A stretch of 64,000 nucleotides of DNA. Source: Streptomyces vietnamensis (GTDB lineage: Bacteria > Actinomycetota > Actinomycetes > Streptomycetales > Streptomycetaceae). The position numbers and the translations under genes were made by a program. The notes below the pieces were generated by a model. It was not told the origin of the DNA, did no database searches, and was given only the letters and a program-made list of their open reading frames with translations. Shown here in pieces: positions 1 through 8,450 of this stretch (positions are counted from its first letter, which is position 1; each line of letters begins with the position of its first letter). The stretch covers positions 7,576,001-7,640,000 of the forward strand of contig NZ_CP010407.1 in assembly GCF_000830005.1 (NCBI RefSeq). Reading direction: 5' to 3'.

Positions 1-1923
1 ATAGAACATGCGCCTCTTCAAGGCGTCGGGCACGGCCAGGCCCTCGTCGCCCGCTGTCTCGCCGCGAGTCGGCTGGAAAAAGGCCTCCCGCCTGGTCGCC
101 TTGCGCCGCGAGCCGTCCTTTGTGCCCGTGGCAGAGCCGCCGTTGGCACGCCGGAGCTTCCCATCGTCCGCCAGCAACAGTTTTCTGCCCTGCAGTACTC
201 CGCCCTCGTCCTTGAACAGTAGGGCGAGATCGGCGTAAACGCTGTTCCAGTTGTCGACGGGCGCATCGGGGGCGGGCAGCGGCAGGGCCTCCACGATCCG
301 CTCGGCGTGGTCTGCCCGCTGCTGTGCCGAGGGCTCCAAGGGGCACTTGAGCGCATCGCACAACCTCGCGAGACGCTTCAGGGACTTGGCCCCGACGGCC
401 GGATCCGCCACGGCGATGCCGACCGCCCCGGCCGCCTCGGCTGTGAGTACCGACAGTCCGAGGTCGGGCCAGAGCACAGAATCGCGGGGCGTGCCCCAGG
501 AACCGTGCGGAGCTTCCCGGTTCAGGAGTGGTACGACGGGAACGTCCGCGAACTCAGCCCCGTGCACCTGATGCGCCGCTTCGCGCAGCAGGTTGTGGGA
601 GCGCGGCTCGTGCTCCCAGGTCACAAGGTCGACCGCCAACTTGCGGTCTGAAGGCCGGTCTCGCTCCCGCAGCGCGGAGGCTGCCGCCAGAGAGGTCTCG
701 GCGGCCGCCGCGAACAGCATGCTGTTCAGCGGGTGCTCCCGGTCCAGGGCCGTACGGTCCACCTTCGTGAAGAACGGTGCGTTGAGGTGCCCGCGCAGGG
801 GTGCGGCGGCGTCCTCGCCCAGCGGGAGGAAGGTGTAGATCCGGCCACCGCGCAGCGACTCGGTGCCGTCGAGGGGCAACGCCACCTCTACCACCGCTGG
901 TTCCTTCCAGTCACCCCACGAATCATCTAGCTGCCCGAGCTCGGTGGCCGCCTCGATCGTGCCGCGCAGCCGTGCCACGGGGACGCGGCCTCTGGCCACG
1001 AGGTATGTGCCCAGTGAGCCGAGTTCGACACGGGCAAGGGAGACGGTCGGGACGGTCCGCGCAGCACCGGCATGTGCGACGTGTGCCTGGGTCCGGACGC
1101 TGACGGTCCCCAAGGGCACTTCGTTCCGGGTGAGTTCCGTACGCTGGGGATTTTTGCCCCCTCGTCGTTCGATGAGCAGTCGGTTGAGCCGGTCCAGGAA
1201 CAGCATCACTGGGGCCTTCGCGGCGCCGAGCTCGTCGAGGCGCCGGACGGCCGCGCGTCGGGAGGCCTCGTTGCGCAGCGGGATCCTGATGGCCGTCACA
1301 TGACCGTCGGCGGCCAGCTCCTTGCAAGTCAGAGGCACGTCCGAGAGAGGGAAGGGGACCTGGAAGGGCGGGAGTTCTTCCTCCGCTTTGCGTACGAGGT
1401 CCTCGTTACCGAGCAGCACCCGCAGGTCGTCCCGTACCGCGAACCGGAAGCAGTACCCATCCAGTACAGCTGGGCCCTCTCGGGTTGTGCTGGCGCTGTA
1501 GACTTCCGGGGCATCCGTGATTTCCAGGATGCTACGAAAGCCGACACCCTTGTTCCCGATGCCCTCGCCGACGGTCTTCTCGCTCCGGGCGAGCTTGCAG
1601 ACGGCCTGGATGCTGGACCAGGTGAAGGGCGTGCCGCCGTTGGCCACATAGAGCGTGCCGTGTGCCCCTTCGTCCTCGTCGAGCAGGACGTGCACGCTTC
1701 CGTCGTTCCGGCCTCCGCGGTGAGCATCGTGGCCGTTCTGGAGTAGCTCCAGGAGGAAACGGCCGGCGTAGTCGCGTGCGTTGCTGTGCGATGCTGCACG
1801 CAACTGCTGGGCGGGTTGCCATACCTGCGTGGACTGCCACTCCTTGAGCACGGTCTGCGCGTAGTGCCAGAGCTCGCGCGCCCACGTACCGCTTGGGCCG
1901 TCCTCGTCCGTGTTACCGGCCAT
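1..1923 (-). CDS. Sacsin-like GHKL (Hsp90-type) ATPase, 3' end outside window
   Basis: The frame is open from the ATG at 1923 to the left edge (641 codons, no stop), so the C-terminus is missing. Around residues 56-66 lies an N-box, LLELLQNGHDA. Around residues 115-130 lies the glycine-rich lid IGNKGVGFRSILEIT. This pairing is characteristic of sacsin-N/DUF3883-type histidine-kinase-like ATPases. Such proteins bind ATP through the GHKL fold; the bacterial ones are large, cytoplasmic and often found in defence islands beside helicases, methyltransferases or nucleases. No second domain is reached here. It is transcribed away from the gene at 2298. Family assignment is fairly secure. The function, and a defence role in particular, is inferred from context. 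Confidence 0.82.
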   Translation of the reverse strand, partial: MAGNTDEDGPSGTWARELWHYAQTVLKEWQSTQVWQPAQQLRAASHSNARDYAGRFLLELLQNGHDAHRGGRNDGSVHVLLDEDEGAHGTLYVANGGTPFTWSSIQAVCKLARSEKTVGEGIGNKGVGFRSILEITDAPEVYSASTTREGPAVLDGYCFRFAVRDDLRVLLGNEDLVRKAEEELPPFQVPFPLSDVPLTCKELAADGHVTAIRIPLRNEASRRAAVRRLDELGAAKAPVMLFLDRLNRLLIERRGGKNPQRTELTRNEVPLGTVSVRTQAHVAHAGAARTVPTVSLARVELGSLGTYLVARGRVPVARLRGTIEAATELGQLDDSWGDWKEPAVVEVALPLDGTESLRGGRIYTFLPLGEDAAAPLRGHLNAPFFTKVDRTALDREHPLNSMLFAAAAETSLAAASALRERDRPSDRKLAVDLVTWEHEPRSHNLLREAAHQVHGAEFADVPVVPLLNREAPHGSWGTPRDSVLWPDLGLSVLTAEAAGAVGIAVADPAVGAKSLKRLARLCDALKCPLEPSAQQRADHAERIVEALPLPAPDAPVDNWNSVYADLALLFKDEGGVLQGRKLLLADDGKLRRANGGSATGTKDGSRRKATRREAFFQPTRGETAGDEGLAVPDALKRRMFY

Positions 1924-2297
1924 GTCCCCCTGCTTCCATGATGATCTCAAGCAGACCGTAGCGCGGGGGTCGTCGGTGGCGCAGGGCTGTCCGAGAACCG
2001 GAAAGACGTCGGGCTGCGGCTCGGTAGACCTGGGACCCGACGTCCCCTGGGAGTGTGGGGTTTCCTTCCGGTGCGTCGCCGTCCTTCCTGGCCGCACAGG
2101 GGCGACAACCCACTTGCGGTGTGCAGGGCATCCGTCTAGCCTGCGGGCAGGAATGGAGCCTGGGACAGCACCTGGGCCACCCCCGATCATCTTGAGGTAC
2201 GGAGCGTCGGAAAGCGCCCTCGCCATCACCTCCTTCCCGCTTCCTGTGCACTTGTTCTGTCCGGCCGTCGTGTGCCGGACAGTCGAAAGGCGTTTCC
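1924..2297. promoter_or_regulatory. Divergent intergenic region with a hairpin
   Basis: This 374-bp gap separates the leftward ATPase gene from the rightward gene at 2298 and must hold promoters for both. A perfect 7-bp inverted repeat, GTCCGGC/GCCGGAC with an 8-base loop, sits at 2259-2280. It lies just upstream of the Shine-Dalgarno-like GAAAGG (2285-2290) of the right-hand gene. It could be an operator or a leader hairpin. No convincing -35/-10 pair was picked out. Confidence 0.4.
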
Positions 2298-3293
2298 TTG
2301 ACCATCTACTCTCAGCACGCCACCCGTGGAAAGACTCAGATCCTGGCGACCTACGAGGGTCCGGACGGCGTCGTGTCCAAGACCGTGACGAGTCTTGCCG
2401 AGCCTCGCCTCGCGGTTCCGGTCGTCGACGCCCTCAATCGGATTTCCGCCTTCGCCACCGTCCCTGTCAGCATCCACGACCGCCGGGAACGGCGTGTGGG
2501 CTACTACCCGCGTACGCACCTCGCCGCGCTGACCGACCCTGCCGCCCGCACCGCTCTTCTCGGCGGTGCCCACAGCCTGTGGTACGAGTACGTCTGCCTG
2601 CGGCTTCACCAGGCGCTCGCCGACCTGGAAAGTGCCGTGGCAGCTCTCCCCGACACGGTCAGCAGGGCGATCCGATCCGAACTGGAGGCAGAGAAGCATG
2701 GATTGCAGGCAGGACTCGCGGACTTCTCGGGAACTTCCTCGGAGGAGGATCCGGAGACCGAGCGCTGCTGGGAGTTCGGGCACCCCTTCGTGAAGTACGA
2801 CGACGGGCTGGACACGCTGAGCGACGAGACGCGCGAGCAGCTCGACCGACGTGAGTCGGAATTCACCTCGGAAGAACGGGAGAAGGCGGTCGCTGCCCTC
2901 CGGGTGCTGGTCACCGCGCACTCCCAGGGCGGCGACGTTTGGGCTTCACTCGATGACCCCAGCTGTCGCCTCTTCGTGGAGCCGTATGACTCCGACGGCT
3001 TCTATCTGACGATCGAAGCTCCGGAACCAGGCGACCACGAGGCTTCGTGGGAGATCGAGGTCAGCCGTTGGGTACCGGACGATCCCGACGAGGAGCCCGG
3101 GAACCACACCAGCGCGACAGGCCACGCCGTGGTCGGCTGCGCCCTTCCGGTCGCGCCGACCGCCGAGGAGATTACTCACTTGCTGAAGTCCGTGGACGAG
3201 AAGCCGCTGCTGCTCGCCGAGTGGGCTGAGGCGCCCGTGGGAGCGGTACTCGCAGGGACGACGATGGTGGTGACCGAACGCTACGACTCGTAA
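2298..3293 (+). CDS. Hypothetical acidic protein, 331 aa
   Basis: No family was recognised. The start chosen is TTG 2298, because GAAAGG lies 7 bases upstream and no better start is near. The protein is soluble-looking and acidic, without signal peptide or membrane segment. Its middle (about residues 105-205) is predicted helical and charged, with the acidic run SSEEDPETE. The C-terminal third holds alternating hydrophobic strands. Codon use is less GC-biased than in the right half of the window, as for its neighbours in the accessory region. It is divergent from the sacsin-like ATPase gene and might be its partner, but nothing in the sequence proves this. Confidence 0.65.
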   Translation: MTIYSQHATRGKTQILATYEGPDGVVSKTVTSLAEPRLAVPVVDALNRISAFATVPVSIHDRRERRVGYYPRTHLAALTDPAARTALLGGAHSLWYEYVCLRLHQALADLESAVAALPDTVSRAIRSELEAEKHGLQAGLADFSGTSSEEDPETERCWEFGHPFVKYDDGLDTLSDETREQLDRRESEFTSEEREKAVAALRVLVTAHSQGGDVWASLDDPSCRLFVEPYDSDGFYLTIEAPEPGDHEASWEIEVSRWVPDDPDEEPGNHTSATGHAVVGCALPVAPTAEEITHLLKSVDEKPLLLAEWAEAPVGAVLAGTTMVVTERYDS

Positions 3294-3432
3294 TCCGGCT
3301 CGGCAAGGAAGCCGTGACGCCAGCGTGATGGGCTGGGAACGGCCCGCCACCGCATACCGAGCGGACGCTTCAGCCATGGTGGTCACCCCGCGAGGTGACG
3401 GCCGCGGCTGGACCGGCGTGCGTTGCCATCCG

Positions 3433-3499
3433 GATAGGCTGGGGTTGTCCTAACGGAGGTTGGCGGAGTCGAGGGTTAGCAACTGAGACAACCTCCGGG
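3433..3499 (+). repeat. Dispersed leader-peptide module, copy R1 (diverged)
   Basis: A TAGGCT box (candidate -10) is followed by GGTTGTCC, then CGGAGG and a TTG-started frame (3460-3486) of eight codons. Copies R2-R4 lie at 15750, 22053 and 29801. Here the conserved peptide end is lost. CGGAGGTTG (3454-3462) can pair with CAACCTCCG (3490-3498), and GGTTGTC (3443-3449) with GACAACC (3487-3493), so two structures are mutually exclusive. The copy ends just left of the IS481 target site at 3517. Confidence 0.5.
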
Positions 3500-3517
3500 G
3501 TGCAGCGGAAGCAGGGC

Positions 3518-4564
3518 CTAGGTGTATTGACCCGCAGCGTTGTTGACGCGGGTGATGGGCGGGTGTCCGTCGAGTGCGGTGTGGCAGCGGTGGTGGTTGT
3601 AGGTGTGGAGGAAGTCTGCCAGGGCTTCGGTCCGCTCGGTGTTCGAGGTGTAGGGCCGTAGGTAGGCCCACTCGTCGAGGAGGGTGCGGTTGAAGCGTTC
3701 GACCTTGCCGTTCGTCTGCGGACGGTAGGGCCGGATCTTCTTGTGGGCGATACCCGCTGCCGTGAGGGTCTGGGTGAAGAGCTTGGACTTGTAGCAGGCG
3801 CCGTTGTCGGTCAGGACGCGTTGGACGGTGATGCCGTGGCCGGCGAAGAACGCGTTTGCCCGCTGCCAGAAGGCGATGGCGGTGTGCTGGCGTTCGTCGG
3901 GCAGGACCTCGCTGTAGGCCAGGCGGGAGTGGTCGTCGACGGCCGAGTGGATGTAGCTGTAACCGATCACCGGCGTGCAACTCTTGCGCTCGGTGGTGGT
4001 GGCCTGACGGTTTCGGTCGCCGGCTGCGCGGCCGACGGTCCGCCATCCGCCGCCGTCGGGGATGTTGCCGAGCTTCTTGATGTCCACGTGGACCAGCTCG
4101 CCGGGCCGGTCGCGTTCATAGCGGCGGATCGGCTGACCGGTGGGCCGGTCCAGCCAGGCCAGCCGGTTCAGGCCGTGCCGGACCAGGATCCGGTGCACGG
4201 TCGAGGCGGGCATGCCCAGGATCGGGCCGATCCGGGCAGGGCCGAGCTTGCGCTCGGAACGCAGCCGGCAGACCTTCGCCTCGACCACGGTGACGGTCCG
4301 GTGCGGGGTGGTGCGGGGACGGCTGGAACGGTCGTGCAGGCCCGCATCACCTTCGGCCCGCCAGCGGCGGACCCATTTGTGGGCCGTGGGACGGGATATG
4401 CCCATCTCCGCGGCCACATGCGCGACAGGACGGCCGGCAAGGACACGTTCGACCAGGATCCGCCTGCCGTGAACGGTCAGCCGGGCATTACGGTGGGACA
4501 CGAAGACCTCCGTGCGGTGAAGCCTAGACACCTCCACCACACCGGAGGTCTTCGCCATGATCAA
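3518..4564 (-). CDS. IS481 family transposase
   Basis: The protein has 348 residues and is identical to the copy at 6695-7741. The N-terminal third holds two helix-turn-helix segments (MGISRPTAHKWVRRW; MPASTVHRILVRHG). The rest is an RNase H-like rve integrase core with the DDE acids visible in HVDIKKL, LTDNGA and KVERFNR. It cuts and joins element ends in trans. Only the last two bases of the Thr codon and the TAG stop lie outside the element: CTAG in the target supplies the stop. The frame is intact and the enzyme is probably active. Confidence 0.95.
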   Translation of the reverse strand: MIMAKTSGVVEVSRLHRTEVFVSHRNARLTVHGRRILVERVLAGRPVAHVAAEMGISRPTAHKWVRRWRAEGDAGLHDRSSRPRTTPHRTVTVVEAKVCRLRSERKLGPARIGPILGMPASTVHRILVRHGLNRLAWLDRPTGQPIRRYERDRPGELVHVDIKKLGNIPDGGGWRTVGRAAGDRNRQATTTERKSCTPVIGYSYIHSAVDDHSRLAYSEVLPDERQHTAIAFWQRANAFFAGHGITVQRVLTDNGACYKSKLFTQTLTAAGIAHKKIRPYRPQTNGKVERFNRTLLDEWAYLRPYTSNTERTEALADFLHTYNHHRCHTALDGHPPITRVNNAAGQYT

Positions 4565-4600
4565 GACCAGCCAGCGTTAACAACGCTCGTGATCAATACA
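3523..4600 (-). mobile_element. IS481-type insertion sequence, copy 1
   Basis: The element is 1078 bp with ends TGTATTGA and the complementary TCAATACA. It is flanked by a perfect 6-bp direct repeat CCTAGG (3517-3522 and 4601-4606). The repeat fits the NCTAGN target and 6-bp duplication known for IS481 of Bordetella. The same element lies in opposite orientation at 6659-7736 with a different duplication, so this copy moved by itself. Its right target site is the left outer flank of the IS5-type element at 4606. Confidence 0.9.
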
Positions 4601-4659
4601 CCTAGGCCGTGTTTTAGGTCGGGGTTCCGGTTCACGCCTCGCGCTGTGATGATCATGGT

Positions 4660-5529
4660 GTGGGGCGTGGGGATCTGTCTGATGAGCAGTGGTCGGTGTT
4701 GGAGTCGTTGCTGCCTGCCGCTGGTGTGAGTCGCAGGTCGGCGTCCCGGCGGATGTTGGTGGACGGTGTGCGGTGGCGGGTGCGGACCGGTGTTCCGTGG
4801 CGTGACCTGCCGTGTGAGTACGGGCCCTGGCAGACCGTTTACGGACTGTTCCGCAGGTGGCAGCGCCAGGGCGTATGGGCGCGGCTGCTGACGTTGTTGC
4901 AGGCGAGGGCCGACTCGTTCGGGCTGATCGACTGGGAAGTCAACGTCGACTCCACGGTCTGCCGGGCCCATCAGCATGCGGCCGGTGCCCGCCGCAACGG
5001 CGCTGGGCAGAAGGAACCGCCCGGCGGGGTCGGCCACGAGCCGGACGATCATGGGCTGGGCAGGTCCCGCGGTGGCTTCACCACGAAGATCCATCTGGCG
5101 TGCGAGCAGGGCCAGAAGCCGCTGTCGCTGCTGGTAACGGCGGGCCAGCGGGGCGACAGCCCGCAGTTCGAGCCGGTCCTCGAAGCCATCCGGGTGCCCA
5201 GGCCCGGCGGTGGGCGCCCCAGACGCAAACCGCTGCGGGTGCGGGGAGACAAGGCGTATTCCTCGCGTGCCAACCGCGCCTACCTGCGCAGACGCGGGGT
5301 CCGGTGCACGATCCCGGAGCCGGCCGACCAGATCCGCAACCGCAAGCGCCTCGGATCCTCAGGTGGCCGCCCGCCGGCTTTCGACCGGCAGGACTACAAG
5401 GCGCGTCACGCGGTGGAGTGCGGGATCAGCCGCCTCAAGCAGTACCGGGCTGTTGCGACCAGATACGACAAGCTCGCCGTGCGTTTCGAGGCGGCCGTTC
5501 ACGTCGCGGCGATCAACCAGTGGGTGTGA
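4660..5529 (+). CDS. IS5 family transposase (IS427-like)
   Basis: The protein has 289 residues in one frame from a GTG start. The N-terminus (LSDEQWSVLESLLP) is the DUF4096-type domain seen in this group. The catalytic DDE domain includes VDSTVCRAHQHAAGA, GRSRGGFTTKIHLACE, RGDKAYSS and the C-terminal Y-(2)-R-(3)-E signature in DYKARHAVECGISRLKQYR. It is expected to mobilise the unit bounded by the inverted ends at 4606 and 6653. A related transposase at 13768 is split over two frames, whereas this one is uninterrupted. Confidence 0.93.
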   Translation: MGRGDLSDEQWSVLESLLPAAGVSRRSASRRMLVDGVRWRVRTGVPWRDLPCEYGPWQTVYGLFRRWQRQGVWARLLTLLQARADSFGLIDWEVNVDSTVCRAHQHAAGARRNGAGQKEPPGGVGHEPDDHGLGRSRGGFTTKIHLACEQGQKPLSLLVTAGQRGDSPQFEPVLEAIRVPRPGGGRPRRKPLRVRGDKAYSSRANRAYLRRRGVRCTIPEPADQIRNRKRLGSSGGRPPAFDRQDYKARHAVECGISRLKQYRAVATRYDKLAVRFEAAVHVAAINQWV

Positions 5530-5713
5530 ACCCCGGCCGTCGGGCCGTGTCATCCCGGCCACCGGGAACGAGCAGCAGACTCAAGGGGAGGTCCCGTAGT
5601 CGCCGACTGGCCTGGCTACGGGCAGGTGGTCACCCTGAGCCAGGGCCGCCTGTCGCCCCGCATCCGTCCGATAATCGGTTGCCTTGTCGGAGACGCTCCC
5701 CGAAGGCGAGGCA

Positions 5714-6544
5714 GTGACCAAGACCGACGACATGCCTCCCATCGACGCGGCCCGCTGGCTGTACCTCTACGAGAACGACTGCCCCGCCCCGGCGGCGGCC
5801 GAACTTCCGGCCCTCGCCGCAGAACTGGCCGAGGCCCTCCGCCACCCGGACCCAAACATCCGCGACGGTGCCCCCTACGTGGTGCTGCGCACCTGGATCC
5901 AACGGGACGTCATCGACAAGCCGATGCGCACCCGGCTGGGCACTGTGATGGCCGACCGGTTCGACGACCCTGAGATCCAGGCACGTACCTTCGCCCCGCT
6001 CGTGCTCGACATGATCGTCGGTCGCGGCGACTTCGACCCGACGTGGCTCGCCGCCTTCCGGCGTTGGTTCCCCGCCGAGACGGACCTGCGCGGGTACGAC
6101 CGCGAACTCGGCTGGCTCCACGCCGTCGCACACGGCGCCGACCTGCTGGGCGCCTTCGGGCTCCATCCGGAGGTCGACCCGAAGGAGATGCTAGACCTGG
6201 CGGCGGAGCGGCTCGTGGCCCCGACCGACGAGATCTTCGCCCAGCAGGAAGATGACCGCCTCGCCCAAGGCATCGCCCGCACGCTGACCCGCCCGGAACT
6301 CTCCGAGGCCGAGGCCACCGGCTGGCTGGACGCGATTGAGACGGACTTCGCCGCCGGCCGGCGCGGCGTTCCCACCGTGGCCGCGCACACCTCCAACGCC
6401 ATGCGCACACTCAGGATGCTGTACCTCCTCGCCGACACCGGCGTCCGGATCGACGGCGCCCCCGCCCCCGTACACCCCCCGCACGCGGAAGGGCTGAAGC
6501 GGCGCCTGACTGAGGTACTGGCCCTGGTCTTCCAGGGGGCATGA
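5714..6544 (+). CDS. DUF2785 family protein (transposon passenger)
   Basis: This is a soluble, helix-rich protein of 276 residues from GTG 5714, which has GGCGAGG two bases upstream; an in-frame TTG at 5684 is the alternative. The segment RELGWLHAVAHGADLLGAFG is the hallmark of DUF2785, whose biochemical role is unknown. It follows the transposase by 184 bp on the same strand and lies inside the element ends at 4606/6653. It therefore looks like cargo, perhaps an accessory or immunity factor. There is no membrane segment. Function not known. Confidence 0.8.
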   Translation: MTKTDDMPPIDAARWLYLYENDCPAPAAAELPALAAELAEALRHPDPNIRDGAPYVVLRTWIQRDVIDKPMRTRLGTVMADRFDDPEIQARTFAPLVLDMIVGRGDFDPTWLAAFRRWFPAETDLRGYDRELGWLHAVAHGADLLGAFGLHPEVDPKEMLDLAAERLVAPTDEIFAQQEDDRLAQGIARTLTRPELSEAEATGWLDAIETDFAAGRRGVPTVAAHTSNAMRTLRMLYLLADTGVRIDGAPAPVHPPHAEGLKRRLTEVLALVFQGA

Positions 6545-6658
6545 CCGCAGGTGCCGCCGAGGGGTGCCCATCTCCCAGAGACGTGAGGCGTTCCCGTCGA
6601 TGGGCACTCGACACTAACCAGACCAGCCAGCCCAATGGTTCCTAAAACACGGCCTAGC

Positions 6659-7736
6659 TGTATTGATCACGAGCGTTGTTAACGCTGGCTGGTCTTGATC
6701 ATGGCGAAGACCTCCGGTGTGGTGGAGGTGTCTAGGCTTCACCGCACGGAGGTCTTCGTGTCCCACCGTAATGCCCGGCTGACCGTTCACGGCAGGCGGA
6801 TCCTGGTCGAACGTGTCCTTGCCGGCCGTCCTGTCGCGCATGTGGCCGCGGAGATGGGCATATCCCGTCCCACGGCCCACAAATGGGTCCGCCGCTGGCG
6901 GGCCGAAGGTGATGCGGGCCTGCACGACCGTTCCAGCCGTCCCCGCACCACCCCGCACCGGACCGTCACCGTGGTCGAGGCGAAGGTCTGCCGGCTGCGT
7001 TCCGAGCGCAAGCTCGGCCCTGCCCGGATCGGCCCGATCCTGGGCATGCCCGCCTCGACCGTGCACCGGATCCTGGTCCGGCACGGCCTGAACCGGCTGG
7101 CCTGGCTGGACCGGCCCACCGGTCAGCCGATCCGCCGCTATGAACGCGACCGGCCCGGCGAGCTGGTCCACGTGGACATCAAGAAGCTCGGCAACATCCC
7201 CGACGGCGGCGGATGGCGGACCGTCGGCCGCGCAGCCGGCGACCGAAACCGTCAGGCCACCACCACCGAGCGCAAGAGTTGCACGCCGGTGATCGGTTAC
7301 AGCTACATCCACTCGGCCGTCGACGACCACTCCCGCCTGGCCTACAGCGAGGTCCTGCCCGACGAACGCCAGCACACCGCCATCGCCTTCTGGCAGCGGG
7401 CAAACGCGTTCTTCGCCGGCCACGGCATCACCGTCCAACGCGTCCTGACCGACAACGGCGCCTGCTACAAGTCCAAGCTCTTCACCCAGACCCTCACGGC
7501 AGCGGGTATCGCCCACAAGAAGATCCGGCCCTACCGTCCGCAGACGAACGGCAAGGTCGAACGCTTCAACCGCACCCTCCTCGACGAGTGGGCCTACCTA
7601 CGGCCCTACACCTCGAACACCGAGCGGACCGAAGCCCTGGCAGACTTCCTCCACACCTACAACCACCACCGCTGCCACACCGCACTCGACGGACACCCGC
7701 CCATCACCCGCGTCAACAACGCTGCGGGTCAATACA
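6659..7736 (+). mobile_element. IS481-type insertion sequence, copy 2
   Basis: The second 1078-bp copy is inverted relative to copy 1 and its protein is identical. Its own 6-bp flanks are CCTAGC (6653-6658 and 7737-7742), different from the CCTAGG of copy 1. The two copies thus inserted separately, each into one of the CTAG sites bordering element A. As near-identical inverted repeats 2 kb apart they could invert the segment between them by recombination. Confidence 0.9.
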
Positions 7737-7741
7737 CCTAG
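6695..7741 (+). CDS. IS481 family transposase (copy 2)
   Basis: The 348 residues are identical to the copy at 3518-4564, with two helix-turn-helix segments and an rve DDE core. The ATG at 6695 is followed after two residues by a second ATG at 6701, and either may be used. The stop codon TAG (7739-7741) again comes from the duplicated CTAG outside the right end of the element. Confidence 0.95.
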   Translation: MIMAKTSGVVEVSRLHRTEVFVSHRNARLTVHGRRILVERVLAGRPVAHVAAEMGISRPTAHKWVRRWRAEGDAGLHDRSSRPRTTPHRTVTVVEAKVCRLRSERKLGPARIGPILGMPASTVHRILVRHGLNRLAWLDRPTGQPIRRYERDRPGELVHVDIKKLGNIPDGGGWRTVGRAAGDRNRQATTTERKSCTPVIGYSYIHSAVDDHSRLAYSEVLPDERQHTAIAFWQRANAFFAGHGITVQRVLTDNGACYKSKLFTQTLTAAGIAHKKIRPYRPQTNGKVERFNRTLLDEWAYLRPYTSNTERTEALADFLHTYNHHRCHTALDGHPPITRVNNAAGQYT

Positions 7742-7750
7742 CCTTAACGG

Positions 7751-8317
7751 TCATGGCACGTGCCACTGACCGGTGTTGTTCGCGAAGCCGCTCTCCATCG
7801 TGAACTGGATCTTCGTGATCTTGGAGTCGGACGGCACCTTGAAGGTGATGTACCCGAGCGCGGTGTCGCCAACAGGGATCGTCACCGTCCCGCCGAAGCC
7901 CGGGCCCGCAGTTGTTTCCGTGATCCAGGAGTTGAACCGCTGGCCTTGAGCGTCGACGACCTTGGCGCTGTTGTCGGGTGCGTCGCTGTAGACCTCGGCG
8001 CCTGTGTTGTGCAGGCGAATCTGCACGGCGACGTACCGCTCTCCCGCTCCGGGGCGCGTGTCCTTGCCGGTCGCCGGATCAACCACCTTCACGACGGTGA
8101 CGGCGAGTTTCGCCTTGCCGGTGAAACCGGTGAGATTCAGCGTGTCGCCGACCGCGGCTGACGTAGGCGAGGCACTGGGCTTTGACGTCGGCTGTCCAGG
8201 CCCGGTGGTTTGTCCAGGCGTGCTGGTAGCTGGGCTCTCAGTGACGGTCTGGGTGCCACAGGCAACTCCTGCAGCACCGATGGCCACCGTCAGTGTAAGC
8301 GTCAGTAGACGGGACAT
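7751..8317 (-). CDS. DUF4352 lipoprotein
   Basis: The 188-residue protein begins with a short positive n-region, a hydrophobic stretch and a lipobox ending at Cys20 (GAAGVAC), so it should be exported and lipid-anchored. A Ser/Thr/Pro-rich linker covers about residues 25-55. The remainder is a beta-rich immunoglobulin-like DUF4352 fold, recognised from YVAVQIRLHNTG and YITFKVPSDSKI. GGGAGAG five bases before ATG 8317 supports the start. It lies just outside the IS481 copy and is transcribed towards it. The role is unknown; DUF4352 lipoproteins are usually small cell-surface proteins. Confidence 0.85.
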   Translation of the reverse strand: MSRLLTLTLTVAIGAAGVACGTQTVTESPATSTPGQTTGPGQPTSKPSASPTSAAVGDTLNLTGFTGKAKLAVTVVKVVDPATGKDTRPGAGERYVAVQIRLHNTGAEVYSDAPDNSAKVVDAQGQRFNSWITETTAGPGFGGTVTIPVGDTALGYITFKVPSDSKITKIQFTMESGFANNTGQWHVP

Positions 8318-8450
8318 GTTCTCTCCCAGAGGCCCTTGACGTCCAAGACGCGATGCATCGGGACACCAACATGATCTCCCGCGCGACTGGGCACCGCATC
8401 CTGGCGCGGTCCAGGCTTCGCAGCGTCCGCCAGGCGCGAGCCGCTATGTC

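Larger units (their letters stand above)
4606..6653 (+). mobile_element. IS5-type transposon carrying a passenger gene (element A)
   Basis: Inverted ends GCCGTGTTTTAGG (4606-4618) and CCTAAAACACGGC (6641-6653) match perfectly over 13 bp. CTAG lies immediately outside on both sides (4602-4605 and 6654-6657) and reads as a 4-bp duplication. Inside are a complete IS5-family transposase and a DUF2785 gene. At 2048 bp the element is about twice the size of a simple IS5 relative. No internal right-hand terminus was found between 5529 and 6640, so the passenger gene seems to be part of the mobile unit. Confidence 0.75.

Noticed and set aside
3517-7742. The two IS481 copies as a composite transposon carrying the DNA between them
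   Set aside because: Each copy has its own perfect 6-bp duplication, of different sequence. A composite unit would share one duplication at its outer ends only.
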